DNA of 64,000 nucleotides. It comes from Microbulbifer marinus (GTDB lineage Bacteria > Pseudomonadota > Gammaproteobacteria > Pseudomonadales > Cellvibrionaceae). Position numbers and translations under genes: made by a program. Position 1 is the stretch's first letter. Each line of letters starts with the position of its first letter. The stretch lies in contig NZ_FNQO01000002.1 of the NCBI RefSeq assembly GCF_900107725.1, positions 434,001 to 498,000 of the forward strand, given 5' to 3'. This document shows, one piece after another, positions 34,714 through 42,750 of this stretch. Below the pieces are notes generated by a model. It made no database searches, was not told the origin of the DNA, and worked only from the letters and a program-made list of their open reading frames with translations.

Positions 34714-35175
34714 ATGAGTCACGTCTACGTGCTGACCAACCAGCACCAGCAGTTTCTGAGCAAAAGTAACGAGTGGATCGACGGCCGCGAAGCCAACCGG
34801 CTGTTTCGTAGCGAATACAAGGATGTCGCCATCAACCAGATGTTCGAAGCCAATACCCGCGATGTGAGCCTGCGCATCGAGCTGCTGCAGTGCGAACTGA
34901 ATCCCAAGGGCCAGCCGCTGATCCCCGATGAGGCGCTGGGGGAGATCCAGCTGGTCGCCGAGGCGGAAACTGCCCAGGGCACCCCGGAGATAGAGCCGGG
35001 TACGCCGCCGGAGCTGCCGCCGGAGAGCAACCCCGAAGTGGGCCCTGAACAGGCACCCGAGGTGGAACCCGAGGAGGCTCCGGAAGTCACACCGGAAGAG
35101 CCGCCGGAGATCGAACCGGAACAGCCCGGCGAGGACGCCGAACAATCCGCATCCGCCGCCCGCGCCGCGAGCTGA
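34714..35175 (+). CDS. Uncharacterised protein with Glu/Pro repeat tail
   Basis: The 153-residue protein has an ordered N-terminal 80 residues (MSHVYVLTNQHQQFLSKSNEW, DGREANRLFRSEYKDVAINQMFE) and a C-terminal low-complexity tail with repeating PE, EP and PPE units such as PEVEPEEAPEVTPEEP. There is no signal peptide or membrane span, so it is cytoplasmic. I do not recognise the family. The N-terminal part, with its DGREANRLF, looks conserved rather than random. It stands alone between malic enzyme and gshA. Confidence 0.7.
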   Translation: MSHVYVLTNQHQQFLSKSNEWIDGREANRLFRSEYKDVAINQMFEANTRDVSLRIELLQCELNPKGQPLIPDEALGEIQLVAEAETAQGTPEIEPGTPPELPPESNPEVGPEQAPEVEPEEAPEVTPEEPPEIEPEQPGEDAEQSASAARAAS

Positions 35176-35313
35176 ACCAGTCGCGCACGCGGCTTGAGAT
35201 TGGCGTCGCCGACCCCATATCGCCCGAATTCACGGCGCAATAAACGACGCCGGCAGTGCAAAGTGCCTACAGCCCCCCGCCAAGGTGCCTAAGGCCCGAA
35301 CAAGGAGTCCCGA

Positions 35314-36897
35314 GTGCCCATTTCTCACCTGGCCGCGCTGGCCCAGCCGAACACGCTGCAACTGCTGAAGGGCATTCGCCGCGGCATCGAGAAGGAAAGC
35401 CTGCGGGTCGCACCGGACGGCTCCCTCGCCCAGACACCCCATGGCGAGAGTCTCGGTTCCGCGCTGACCCACGACAGCATCACCACCGATTTTTCCGAGG
35501 CACTGCTGGAATTCATCACGCCGCCGGTAGCGACACCGGAAGAGGCACTGCAGATCCTCGATCGCATACACCGCTACACCTACGGCCAGATCGGCGACGA
35601 GCGCCTGTGGGTCAACAGCATGCCCTGCGTGATCGGCGCCGACGCGGATATTCCGGTGGCCCGTTACGGCAGCTCCCACAGCGGCAACATGAAGACCGTC
35701 TACCGCCTGGGCCTCGGCTTGCGCTATGGCCGCGCGATGCAGACCATCGCCGGTATCCACTACAACTTTTCCGTGTCCGATGATTTGTGGAAATGGCTAC
35801 ACGAGCACGAGGGCAGCAGCGAGGACCTGCGCGACTTCAAGACCCGCCGCTACTTCGACCTGATCCGCAATTTCCGCCGGCACTACTGGCTGCTGATCTA
35901 CCTGTTCGGTGCCGCACCGGCGGTGTGCGCCTCATTTGTTGAAGGCCGCGAGCATCACCTCGAGCCGTTCAACGGCGACGAGCGCAGCCTGCACGCCCCT
36001 TACGCAACCTCACTGCGCATGGGCGACCTGGGTTACAACAGCGACGCACAGCAGTCGCTGATCGTCTGCTACAACGATCTGCCCAGCTACCTGTCCACGC
36101 TGTGTGCGGCGATCAGCCGTCCCTACGGGCCCTATCACGAACTGGGGGTCAAAGACGCGAGCGGTCATTACCAGCAGCTGTCCACCGGGCTGCTGCAGAT
36201 CGAGAACGAATTCTATTCGCCGATCCGGCCGAAAAACCCGGCCAAGATGGGCGAGACCGCACTATCGGCACTGGACAATCGCGGCGTCGAGTATATCGAG
36301 GTGCGCTGCCTCGACCTGAACCCCTTCGCGCCGCTGGGTATCGACGCCCAGCAGATGCGCTTCCTCGACAGTTTCCTGCTGCACTGCCTGCTGCACGACA
36401 GCCCCAAGACCGACGATGCCGACTACCGCGCGACCCAGGAAAACCAGAACCGCATCGTCTACCGCGGCCGCGATCCGGAACTACAGCTGATTCACAACGG
36501 CGGCGAACTGAAACTGACCGACTGGGCCACGCGCCTGCTGGAACAGATGGAGCCCATCGCCGAGCTGCTCGACGGCGCCTGGGGCGGCGACGACTACCGC
36601 CGCGCGGTCGGCGTGCAGCGCGCCAAGGTGAAAGGGGAAATTGCCACCCCGGCCGCCCATGTCCTCGCGGAGATGAAAGCCCACGGACAGAGCTTCTTCC
36701 AGTGGGCCGCGGACAAGGCCGAACAGCACCGCCAGTACTTCCTGGAGCGGCCGCTGGACGCGGATACCCAGCGGGAATTCCAGCAGCAAGCGGAGGAATC
36801 ACTGCAGCGACAGCGGCAGATCGAGGGCGCGGACACGGGCACTTTCGAGGACTTTCTCGGCCGCTACTATGCTCAGTACATCTTCTGTCAGAGATAG
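35314..36897 (+). CDS. gshA: Glutamate-cysteine ligase
   Basis: This 527-residue enzyme joins glutamate and cysteine, the first and limiting step of glutathione synthesis. It is of the E. coli/proteobacterial GshA class: RGIEKESLRVAPDG near the N-terminus, then DFSEALLEFITPP, NSMPCVIG, IAGIHYNFS and VEYIEVRCLDLNPF. A GTG start follows AAGGAG at proper spacing. The length agrees with the family (about 520). Confidence 0.97.
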   Translation: MPISHLAALAQPNTLQLLKGIRRGIEKESLRVAPDGSLAQTPHGESLGSALTHDSITTDFSEALLEFITPPVATPEEALQILDRIHRYTYGQIGDERLWVNSMPCVIGADADIPVARYGSSHSGNMKTVYRLGLGLRYGRAMQTIAGIHYNFSVSDDLWKWLHEHEGSSEDLRDFKTRRYFDLIRNFRRHYWLLIYLFGAAPAVCASFVEGREHHLEPFNGDERSLHAPYATSLRMGDLGYNSDAQQSLIVCYNDLPSYLSTLCAAISRPYGPYHELGVKDASGHYQQLSTGLLQIENEFYSPIRPKNPAKMGETALSALDNRGVEYIEVRCLDLNPFAPLGIDAQQMRFLDSFLLHCLLHDSPKTDDADYRATQENQNRIVYRGRDPELQLIHNGGELKLTDWATRLLEQMEPIAELLDGAWGGDDYRRAVGVQRAKVKGEIATPAAHVLAEMKAHGQSFFQWAADKAEQHRQYFLERPLDADTQREFQQQAEESLQRQRQIEGADTGTFEDFLGRYYAQYIFCQR

Positions 36898-36926
36898 CCG
36901 GGCGGACACGTCGCCATGAGGCGCCC

Positions 36927-37523
36927 GTGAACTACCTGGCCCACCTGCTGCTCTCCGGTTCCGACCCGGACTGGCGCCTGGGCGGCCTGCTCGGGGATTT
37001 CGTCAAGGGCCCGCTGAGAGGCGAGCGCCCCGCGGCGATAGAGGCCGGCATTCGCCTGCACCGCCGCATCGATGCCACCACCGACGCCCACCCCGCCTAT
37101 CGCGACGCACTGACCCGGCTGGACCCGCGCTGGCGGCGTTACGCCGGCATCTTGCTGGATATCTGGTTCGATCATCTGCTCAATCGCCAGTGGTCGCACT
37201 GGCACGATCAACCGCTGGAAAGCTTCTGTGACCAATGTTGGCAGGACTTTCACGCTCGCAGTCGGTATATTCCGCCGCGCGCGCAGGCGTTTATCGCCCG
37301 CGCCGAGCAATTTAAACTGCTGCAGAGTTACGGAGACGAGCAGGTCATTGCGCGCACACTCGAGCGCGTCGGCCAGCGCCTACGTCGACCGGTGCCACTG
37401 CACGAAGCACTGCCGGAGCTGATCGCCGCCCGGACAGTACTGGAACACAATTTTAATTATCTATTTACCGACTTGAATCGCGAAGCCGCCAGGTTTCGAC
37501 AGCAACACACAGTCAATAAATAG
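36927..37523 (+). CDS. ACP phosphodiesterase AcpH-like (DUF479)
   Basis: The 198-residue protein begins MNYLAHLLLSGSDPDWRLGG and has GDFVKGPL and HRRIDATTDAHPAY, the metal-binding HD-like signatures of AcpH. E. coli AcpH (193 residues) removes phosphopantetheine from acyl carrier protein. The GTG start overlies a GAGG a few bases upstream and gives the family length; the frame upstream antisense to gshA is not homologous. It follows gshA by 29 bp. Confidence 0.85.
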   Translation: MNYLAHLLLSGSDPDWRLGGLLGDFVKGPLRGERPAAIEAGIRLHRRIDATTDAHPAYRDALTRLDPRWRRYAGILLDIWFDHLLNRQWSHWHDQPLESFCDQCWQDFHARSRYIPPRAQAFIARAEQFKLLQSYGDEQVIARTLERVGQRLRRPVPLHEALPELIAARTVLEHNFNYLFTDLNREAARFRQQHTVNK

Positions 37524-37554
37524 CAGCGAATAAATAGCCGGACCCGAATTAATC

Positions 37555-38046
37555 ATGAGCCTACCCAACCCGCGTATTACGTTTTTGCTGGTTTTTCTCG
37601 CCGTAGTTTTCCTGCTCGGCGCCGCCTTTTATCTGGAATATGTGCGCGGGCTGGAGCCCTGCCCGCTGTGCATCACCCAGCGGGTGATGCTGCTGGGCGT
37701 GGGCCTCGTGTCCCTGATCGCCTTTGTGCACAACCCGGACACCATCGGTCGACGCTTCTACGGCCTGCTGGTTTCGCTGTGGGGGATGGGTGGCCTGTAC
37801 TTTGCCGGGCGCCAACTGTGGCTGCAGAGCCTGCCAGCTGACCAGGTACCGGCCTGCGGCCCGGGCATCACCTATATGCTGGACGCCTTTCCGCTGGCCG
37901 ATGTGATCAAGACACTGCTCACTGGCGACGGCAACTGCGCCGAGATCCAGTGGACCCTGATGGGACTCAGCATCCCCGGCTGGGCCGCGGTGGGCTTCGC
38001 CGGTCTGATTTTATTCGGCGGCTGGCAGGCATTCCGCAAGCACTGA
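37555..38046 (+). CDS. dsbB: Disulfide bond formation protein B
   Basis: This 163-residue, four-span membrane protein reoxidises DsbA using quinone. The first redox pair is C36-P-L-C39 and the second C101 and C128 in the periplasmic loop, and QRVML supplies the quinone-site arginine. As in pseudomonads it lies a few genes before rsd (algQ), FKBP and algP. Confidence 0.96.
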   Translation: MSLPNPRITFLLVFLAVVFLLGAAFYLEYVRGLEPCPLCITQRVMLLGVGLVSLIAFVHNPDTIGRRFYGLLVSLWGMGGLYFAGRQLWLQSLPADQVPACGPGITYMLDAFPLADVIKTLLTGDGNCAEIQWTLMGLSIPGWAAVGFAGLILFGGWQAFRKH

Positions 38047-38097
38047 TAATTTTTACGGTGGCCATGGCCACCGTTGTCTTTAACGGCACACAACAGA

Positions 38098-38490
38098 ATG
38101 GATTCCTTTCGCCTGCGCGACGTCGCGCACTGGCTCGCCGGAGCGGCGATCCTGCTCGGCTGCGAACGGCTCGGCCGCACGATCAGTGAAGCCTTAGCGC
38201 TGCCGGTACCCGGCTCGGTGCTGGGCATGCTGCTGTTGCTGCTCGCGCTGATGGTCTACGGCCGCGTGCCGCGCGGGCTGGCGCAAGTCAGCGAACAACT
38301 GCTGCGGCTGCTGGCACTGCTGTTCCTGCCCGCGGCCGTCGGCGTCTTTTATCTGCGCGACCTCTCCGCCCAGGACTGGCTCGGGCTGCTCGCCGCAACC
38401 GTGGTCGGCACGCTGGTGAGTCTCACACTGTGCGCGCTGCTGCTGGCAAGGCTGCTGAAGCGGGCGGACAGGGAGGGCGTCGATGACTGA
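38098..38490 (+). CDS. LrgA/CidA family holin-like protein
   Basis: The 130-residue protein has four hydrophobic spans and LPVPGSVLGMLLLLLAL, the LrgA/CidA signature (GSVLGM). Such proteins act as holin-like membrane partners of LrgB, with proposed roles in cell lysis or in export of pyruvate-type metabolites. A TTG eight codons upstream (38074) is an alternative start; neither has a strong ribosome binding site. It overlaps lrgB by 8 bp. Confidence 0.88.
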   Translation: MDSFRLRDVAHWLAGAAILLGCERLGRTISEALALPVPGSVLGMLLLLLALMVYGRVPRGLAQVSEQLLRLLALLFLPAAVGVFYLRDLSAQDWLGLLAATVVGTLVSLTLCALLLARLLKRADREGVDD

Positions 38491-39169
38491 GCTGCTGCAC
38501 AGCCCGCTGTTCGCGCTGCCTCTGAACCTGTGCGCCTTCCTGCTCGGCGTCGCCATCTATCGCCGCAGCGGCACCGCGCTGCTGCACCCGATCGTCGGCG
38601 CCAGCGCACTGGTTGCCGCGGTGCTGTGGCTCCTGCAGATCCCCTATGCCGATTACCAGCAGGCCAGCGGCCTGTTGTACGCACTGCTGGGTCCGGCCGT
38701 GGTTGCACTGGCGGTGCCGCTGAAACAGAACCTGGCGATCATCCGCCGCGCCGGCTGGCCACTGGCGGTGACCCTTGCGGTCGGCGCCTTGCTGGCACCG
38801 GTAGTCGCGGTAGTGGTGGCGCTGCTGCTGGGGGCGGCGAAACCGGTATTGCTGGCGCTGTCCGGCAAATCCATCACCACGCCCATAGCGCTGGCACTGG
38901 CGGAAAAAATTCATGCGGCCCAGAGCCTCACCGCGGGCATAGTGGTATTTACCGGCGTGGTGGGCGCGGTGGCCGGACCGCCGCTGCTGCAGCGGCTGAA
39001 CATCCGCGATCACCGCGTGCTCGGCTTTGCGCTCGGCATCAACGCCCATGCCGTCGGCACCGCGCGGGCACTGGAAATCAGTGCGCTGTGCGGTGCCTTT
39101 GCCGCGCTGGCGATGGGCCTCTGCGGCGCGCTGACGGCCATCGTCCTGCCGCTGTTTCTCGCCCCCTGA
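38483..39169 (+). CDS. LrgB/CidB family membrane protein
   Basis: The 228-residue polytopic protein has the LrgB features: LLHPIVGASALVAAVLW, LLGPAVVALAVPLKQN, GKSITTPIALALAEKI and GINAHAVGTARALE. It forms a pair with the preceding LrgA-like gene. The glycine- and proline-rich motif in mid-chain suggests a transporter-like fold. Location is the inner membrane. Confidence 0.92.
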   Translation: MTELLHSPLFALPLNLCAFLLGVAIYRRSGTALLHPIVGASALVAAVLWLLQIPYADYQQASGLLYALLGPAVVALAVPLKQNLAIIRRAGWPLAVTLAVGALLAPVVAVVVALLLGAAKPVLLALSGKSITTPIALALAEKIHAAQSLTAGIVVFTGVVGAVAGPPLLQRLNIRDHRVLGFALGINAHAVGTARALEISALCGAFAALAMGLCGALTAIVLPLFLAP

Positions 39170-39383
39170 GACCGTACTTGTCGCCGCCTTGAAGCGCGAC
39201 CGCTGCGTCAATAAAGACGCGGTGAACCACCTAGTTTTTACGGTCACGTTACCCGCGGTAATCTGGCGTAGATTGCGCTTTTCACCTTGCTGCCGGCGGG
39301 GGAATCTCCTATCTTGCATAGGCCTGTTGAGAACAATGAATGTTCTGGCGCAAGCGGTAACAGAAACAAAAGGAAGCTTGGAG

Positions 39384-39851
39384 ATGCTGGAAAATTGTAA
39401 GTCGGCGCGCGAACGCTGGGGTGGCGTGAGCGAGATCATCGATCGCTGGTTGCACTCGCGGCAGTCGCTGCTGGTGCGCTTCTGCAGCCTGTCGGAAAAG
39501 AAGGAATTTGCCGAGCGCGACAGCGAGACGGAAGAAAATGTACGCCAGCTGTGCCAGCTGCTGGTGGACTATGTTTCCGCCGGCCACTTTGAAGTCTACG
39601 AACAACTGATTCGCGAAGGTCAGGAGTTTGACGACAAGAAAGGCCTCGAACAGGCGCGCGAACTTTACCAGCATATCGATACAACCACGGACATAGCGGT
39701 CGACTTCAACGACAAGTATCAGGAGACCGACGACCTTTCCAGCCTGGTACAGGATCTCAGCCAACTGGGCGAGGCACTGGAATCCCGCTTCAGCTCCGAG
39801 GATCAGATGATCGCGCTGCTGCACACGGCGCACAAGAATCAACTGGCCTGA
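39384..39851 (+). CDS. rsd: Rsd/AlgQ anti-sigma-70 factor
   Basis: This 155-residue protein binds the housekeeping sigma factor in stationary phase. It starts MLENCKSARERWGGVSEIID, like pseudomonad AlgQ, and contains DRWLHSRQSLLV, LVDYVSAGHFEVYEQL and LGEALESRFSSEDQMI. The ATG follows AAGGAAGCTTGGAG; an earlier in-frame ATG at 39336 is less likely. FKBP and AlgP genes downstream keep the pseudomonad order. Confidence 0.93.
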   Translation: MLENCKSARERWGGVSEIIDRWLHSRQSLLVRFCSLSEKKEFAERDSETEENVRQLCQLLVDYVSAGHFEVYEQLIREGQEFDDKKGLEQARELYQHIDTTTDIAVDFNDKYQETDDLSSLVQDLSQLGEALESRFSSEDQMIALLHTAHKNQLA

Positions 39852-39879
39852 CGGCCAATTCACAGCGGTAAATTCCCGG

Positions 39880-39904
39880 GGCGAACATCCAGTTCGCCCT
39901 TTTA
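39880..39904 (+). terminator. rsd: Rho-independent terminator of rsd
   Basis: GGGCGAAC and GTTCGCCC pair around ATCCA and are followed by TTTT. It lies 28 bp after the rsd stop. Confidence 0.8.
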
Positions 39905-39927
39905 GTTTGCGGTGCCGGCAGTCGGCA

Positions 39928-39956
39928 AAAAGAAAGGGCGATCAACCGATCGCCCC
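39928..39956 (-). terminator. Rho-independent terminator of the FKBP gene
   Basis: On the minus strand GGGCGATC and GATCGCCC pair around GGTT, followed by TTTCTTTTT. It lies 30 bp beyond the stop of the FKBP lipoprotein gene and back-to-back with the rsd terminator. Confidence 0.85.
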
Positions 39957-39986
39957 TCTGTTCGCTAGCCGCTGCAGGAAATCAGC

Positions 39987-40790
39987 TTACTGCTGCTCGG
40001 CTTCTTCCTTCTTCTCTTCGGCGCCTTCGGCGGGCTTGTCTTCCGCAGCCTCATCGCCACCGACATTGGCCTTGTGCAGCTCCACTTCGAAAATCAGTGT
40101 CGCGTTGGGACCGATCAGACCACCGGCACCACCCGGTCCGTATGCCAGTTCGGAAGGGATATACAGTTCCCACTTAGCGCCTTCTTTCATCAACTGCAGC
40201 GCTTCGGTCCAGCCCTTGATCACGCCATTGACCGGGAACTGTACCGGCTCACCGCGGGCGTAGGAGCTGTCGAACTCAGTCCCATCGATCAGCGTGCCCT
40301 TGTAGTCCACTTCGACGGTGCTGTCGGCACTCGGGGTGTCGCCGCTGCCCTCGGTGATCACTTTGTACTGCAGACCTGAGTCAGTGGTCACCACGCCTTC
40401 TTTCTTGGCGTTTTCTTCCAGGAATGCCTTACCCTCTTGCAGGTTCTTGTCGGCACTTTCCTTGAACTCTTTCTCTTGCTTGGCCAGCATCTCCTGCTGC
40501 TTCGCCTGCATCTTCTCCTGGAACACGGCGATGACCTGCTGCTTATCCTCATCGGACAGGCGCGACTCGCGACCACTGGCTACGTCATTGAGAGCCATCA
40601 GCACGACCTGGGGATCCAGTTTTACGTCCTGGGTCTTCAGGCGGTTGGCCATGTCTTCCGCGATGATATAGCTGACCTTCTTCTCCTGGGAATCCAGGGC
40701 AACCTCGGCACCTTCTTTGGACTCCTGTTTGTTACAGCCGGTCAGCGCGAGGCCAAGGGCAACTGCTGCAGCCAAAGGGTATTTATTCAT
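39987..40790 (-). CDS. FKBP-type peptidyl-prolyl isomerase lipoprotein (Mip/FkpA-like)
   Basis: The 267-residue protein has a lipoprotein signal ending LALTGC, a dimerisation domain (about residues 30-125, including a long Gln/Glu/Lys helix around [16 protein letters not shown]), and an FKBP domain from about 140 ([53 protein letters not shown]). It should act as a folding factor in the periplasm. A Glu/Ala-rich tail ends the chain. An upstream in-frame extension lacks a signal and was not used. Confidence 0.93.
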   Translation of the reverse strand: MNKYPLAAAVALGLALTGCNKQESKEGAEVALDSQEKKVSYIIAEDMANRLKTQDVKLDPQVVLMALNDVASGRESRLSDEDKQQVIAVFQEKMQAKQQEMLAKQEKEFKESADKNLQEGKAFLEENAKKEGVVTTDSGLQYKVITEGSGDTPSADSTVEVDYKGTLIDGTEFDSSYARGEPVQFPVNGVIKGWTEALQLMKEGAKWELYIPSELAYGPGGAGGLIGPNATLIFEVELHKANVGGDEAAEDKPAEGAEEKKEEAEQQ

Positions 40791-41245
40791 GGGTCTTTTC
40801 TCTTTGTCCGTAATGCATTTGTTGATTCGCGCCTGACCTGGGGCCAACGCCGCTGATGGCTTCTCAAGCAATTCTGAGCCCTCCGCAATCCAGGCGGGCC
40901 GCTGCATTCGCCAGTGCCTCGCAAGTCTAACCTATGGTGACTGACGCTGCACACCAGTGGCGCACACAGTGTGCAAGGCACCATATTTACTCAATAGTTC
41001 CCGCGCTGTTTGGCAAAAATCTGCAGCGATCGCTTTTTTTGCCCGGTTGTGGCATACATTTTTTAAAGAAACAGCGCTATTATCGGCCCTCCACCGGCAG
41101 TTGTTGCAGAAATTTCAGGGGTGGTCTGTAACTTCCCAAACAGCTGCTCAGTGCGTGAATCTGTTTCAGCGGCGCCGACCGCACTAATGCCGGGTCCACA
41201 CTGCCCGGACGCGCTCATCGATAATAAACGTCAGGACATTTACTC
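40791..41245. other. Divergent intergenic region, FKBP gene and algP
   Basis: These 455 bp separate two divergent genes and should hold both promoters. A perfect short palindrome GCACACAGTGTGC lies at 40962-40974. A TATTAT at about 41078 could be a -10 for algP but has no good -35. No coding sequence or RNA gene is apparent. Confidence 0.5.
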
Positions 41246-42148
41246 ATGGCTGCCAAACGAAAAGCTGTCAATCCGGTCGCAGAACTGGAAGCACAAATTG
41301 CCAAGCTCACCACACAACTCGACAAGGCTCGCACCAAGCAGGTCACCGACACCGGTAAAGCAGTTCAAAAGGCCGGGAAAGCGCTGACCGCCGCCAAGGA
41401 CAAACTGGCGAAAGCCAAGACCAAACTGAGCCAGGCGCGCGCCGCGGTTAAGAAGAACAAAACCGCAGCTGCGCAGAAACGCGTGGATACCGCCAAGGCC
41501 AACGTCGACAAGCTGACCGATGCGCTACAGCAGGCAACGGACGCAGCGGCCGAAGCCAAGCAGGCGGAAGCGGCCGCCAAGATGGAACTGAAACTCGCGG
41601 AAACTATCAGCAAAGCCGCCGCCAAAGCGGAGAAGGCTGCAGCGGGTAGTAAGACCAAGAAGAAAAAGGCGGGCGCCAAAAAGGCCGCCAAAAAGACCGC
41701 AACTGCGAAAAAAGCGACGGAGAAGAAGGCCGCGGCAACCAAAGCGGCGCCGAAGAAGGCGGCAAAGAAAACCACCGCGAAGAAAGCCACCACCAAAAAA
41801 GCGCCGGCGAAAAAGGCCAGTACAGCCAAAGCGCCGACCGAAAAAGCAGCCAAGCCCGCAGCCAAGAAAGCGCCGGCGAAGAAAGCCGCAACCCAAAAGC
41901 CGGAAGCCAAGAAGGCTGCAGCGCCGAAACCCGCCGAAACCAAGCCGGCCGCACCTGTAGAGAAGAAGCCGGAAACCGCTCCGTCCGAAAGTGCGCCGAT
42001 TATGGGCAAGACACCCGAGGCGCGCCCGTTTGGCACTCCGGCGGAAGCAGAGAGCAAGCCGGTGGAAGCGCCCAAGCCGGCGCCGACCATTACCCCGGCA
42101 ACCCCAGCCAACAGCCTGTTCTCCAGGGAAAACTCTGGCGACGAGTAA
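41246..42148 (+). CDS. algP: AlgP-like histone H1-like DNA-binding protein
   Basis: The 300-residue protein is built of an N-terminal helical part (residues about 8-125, AELEAQIAKLTTQLDKA and coiled-coil repeats) and a Lys/Ala/Pro-rich tail with KKAA, KKAP and KKAT repeats like histone H1, ending in a Pro-rich acidic segment. Pseudomonas AlgP (AlgR3) has this structure and sits in the same position after rsd and FKBP. Such proteins bind DNA non-specifically. Repeats of this sort vary in number between strains. Confidence 0.85.
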   Translation: MAAKRKAVNPVAELEAQIAKLTTQLDKARTKQVTDTGKAVQKAGKALTAAKDKLAKAKTKLSQARAAVKKNKTAAAQKRVDTAKANVDKLTDALQQATDAAAEAKQAEAAAKMELKLAETISKAAAKAEKAAAGSKTKKKKAGAKKAAKKTATAKKATEKKAAATKAAPKKAAKKTTAKKATTKKAPAKKASTAKAPTEKAAKPAAKKAPAKKAATQKPEAKKAAAPKPAETKPAAPVEKKPETAPSESAPIMGKTPEARPFGTPAEAESKPVEAPKPAPTITPATPANSLFSRENSGDE

Positions 42149-42151
42149 TCG

Positions 42152-42649
42152 CTAAGTTAGATTGGCTTTGTAGCTCTCGATCAGGCCCGCCCAGCGGGCC
42201 TGTTCTTTTTGCAGCAGACCGTATTGCTGCCCCGCCAGCTCCAGCGCCGGACGATCTTCCGGCCAGCTTTCACTGTACAGTCGCCACAGCGCGGCCAACT
42301 GCAGCTGCTCCAGCTTCAATTCATAGCGTTTACAGCTCTCATAGAGACCCTGTGTGCGCGGTCGCATTCGTCCCAGCCAGCGGCGCAGCCGGCGTACACT
42401 CATAATCATGCGCCGCCGCGGTGCCAGGCCGCGATCGGCCACGCGCCAGCTCTCCTCACTCAGCTGGCGCCCACAGGCGGTGGCGTAGCTGGCCCACAGC
42501 ATCAGGCACACGTCTGCGCCTTTGTAATCCTGGCAATCCAGCAGAAACTGCTGCACATCGTCGTGGCGATAGAAATCCACACTGAACTGCCACAGGGGAT
42601 TGTTCAGTGAATCGGGCGGCGGAGAAGATGGAGGTGCGGTTTTTGTCAC
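42152..42649 (-). CDS. TIGR02444 family protein
   Basis: The protein has about 165 residues from a GTG start. It contains NPLWQFSVDFYRHDDVQQFLLDCQDYKGADVCLMLW, of which the NPLW and FLLDCQD pieces mark the TIGR02444/DUF2390 family, and a later helical part (LKLEQLQLAALWRLYSE, quoted in part). The function is unknown. The family gene is often next to algP or an ABC-F gene in gammaproteobacteria, as here. Its 3' end contains the algP terminator. Confidence 0.8.
   Translation of the reverse strand: MTKTAPPSSPPPDSLNNPLWQFSVDFYRHDDVQQFLLDCQDYKGADVCLMLWASYATACGRQLSEESWRVADRGLAPRRRMIMSVRRLRRWLGRMRPRTQGLYESCKRYELKLEQLQLAALWRLYSESWPEDRPALELAGQQYGLLQKEQARWAGLIESYKANLT
42182..42210 (+). terminator. algP: Rho-independent terminator of algP
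   Basis: CAGGCCCGC and GCGGGCCTG pair around CCA, followed by TTCTTTTT. It lies 33 bp beyond the algP stop and inside the 3' coding end of the convergent TIGR02444 gene. Confidence 0.85.
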
Positions 42650-42750
42650 GTTAGAATCCCGGGCCGGCGGAAGGCGCAGGCAAGCTCCGCCGCACTCTGT
42701 TGTGTCGAATAGCCTAGCATCCATCGACTTGCGCGTAAGAGGTTTTTTCT

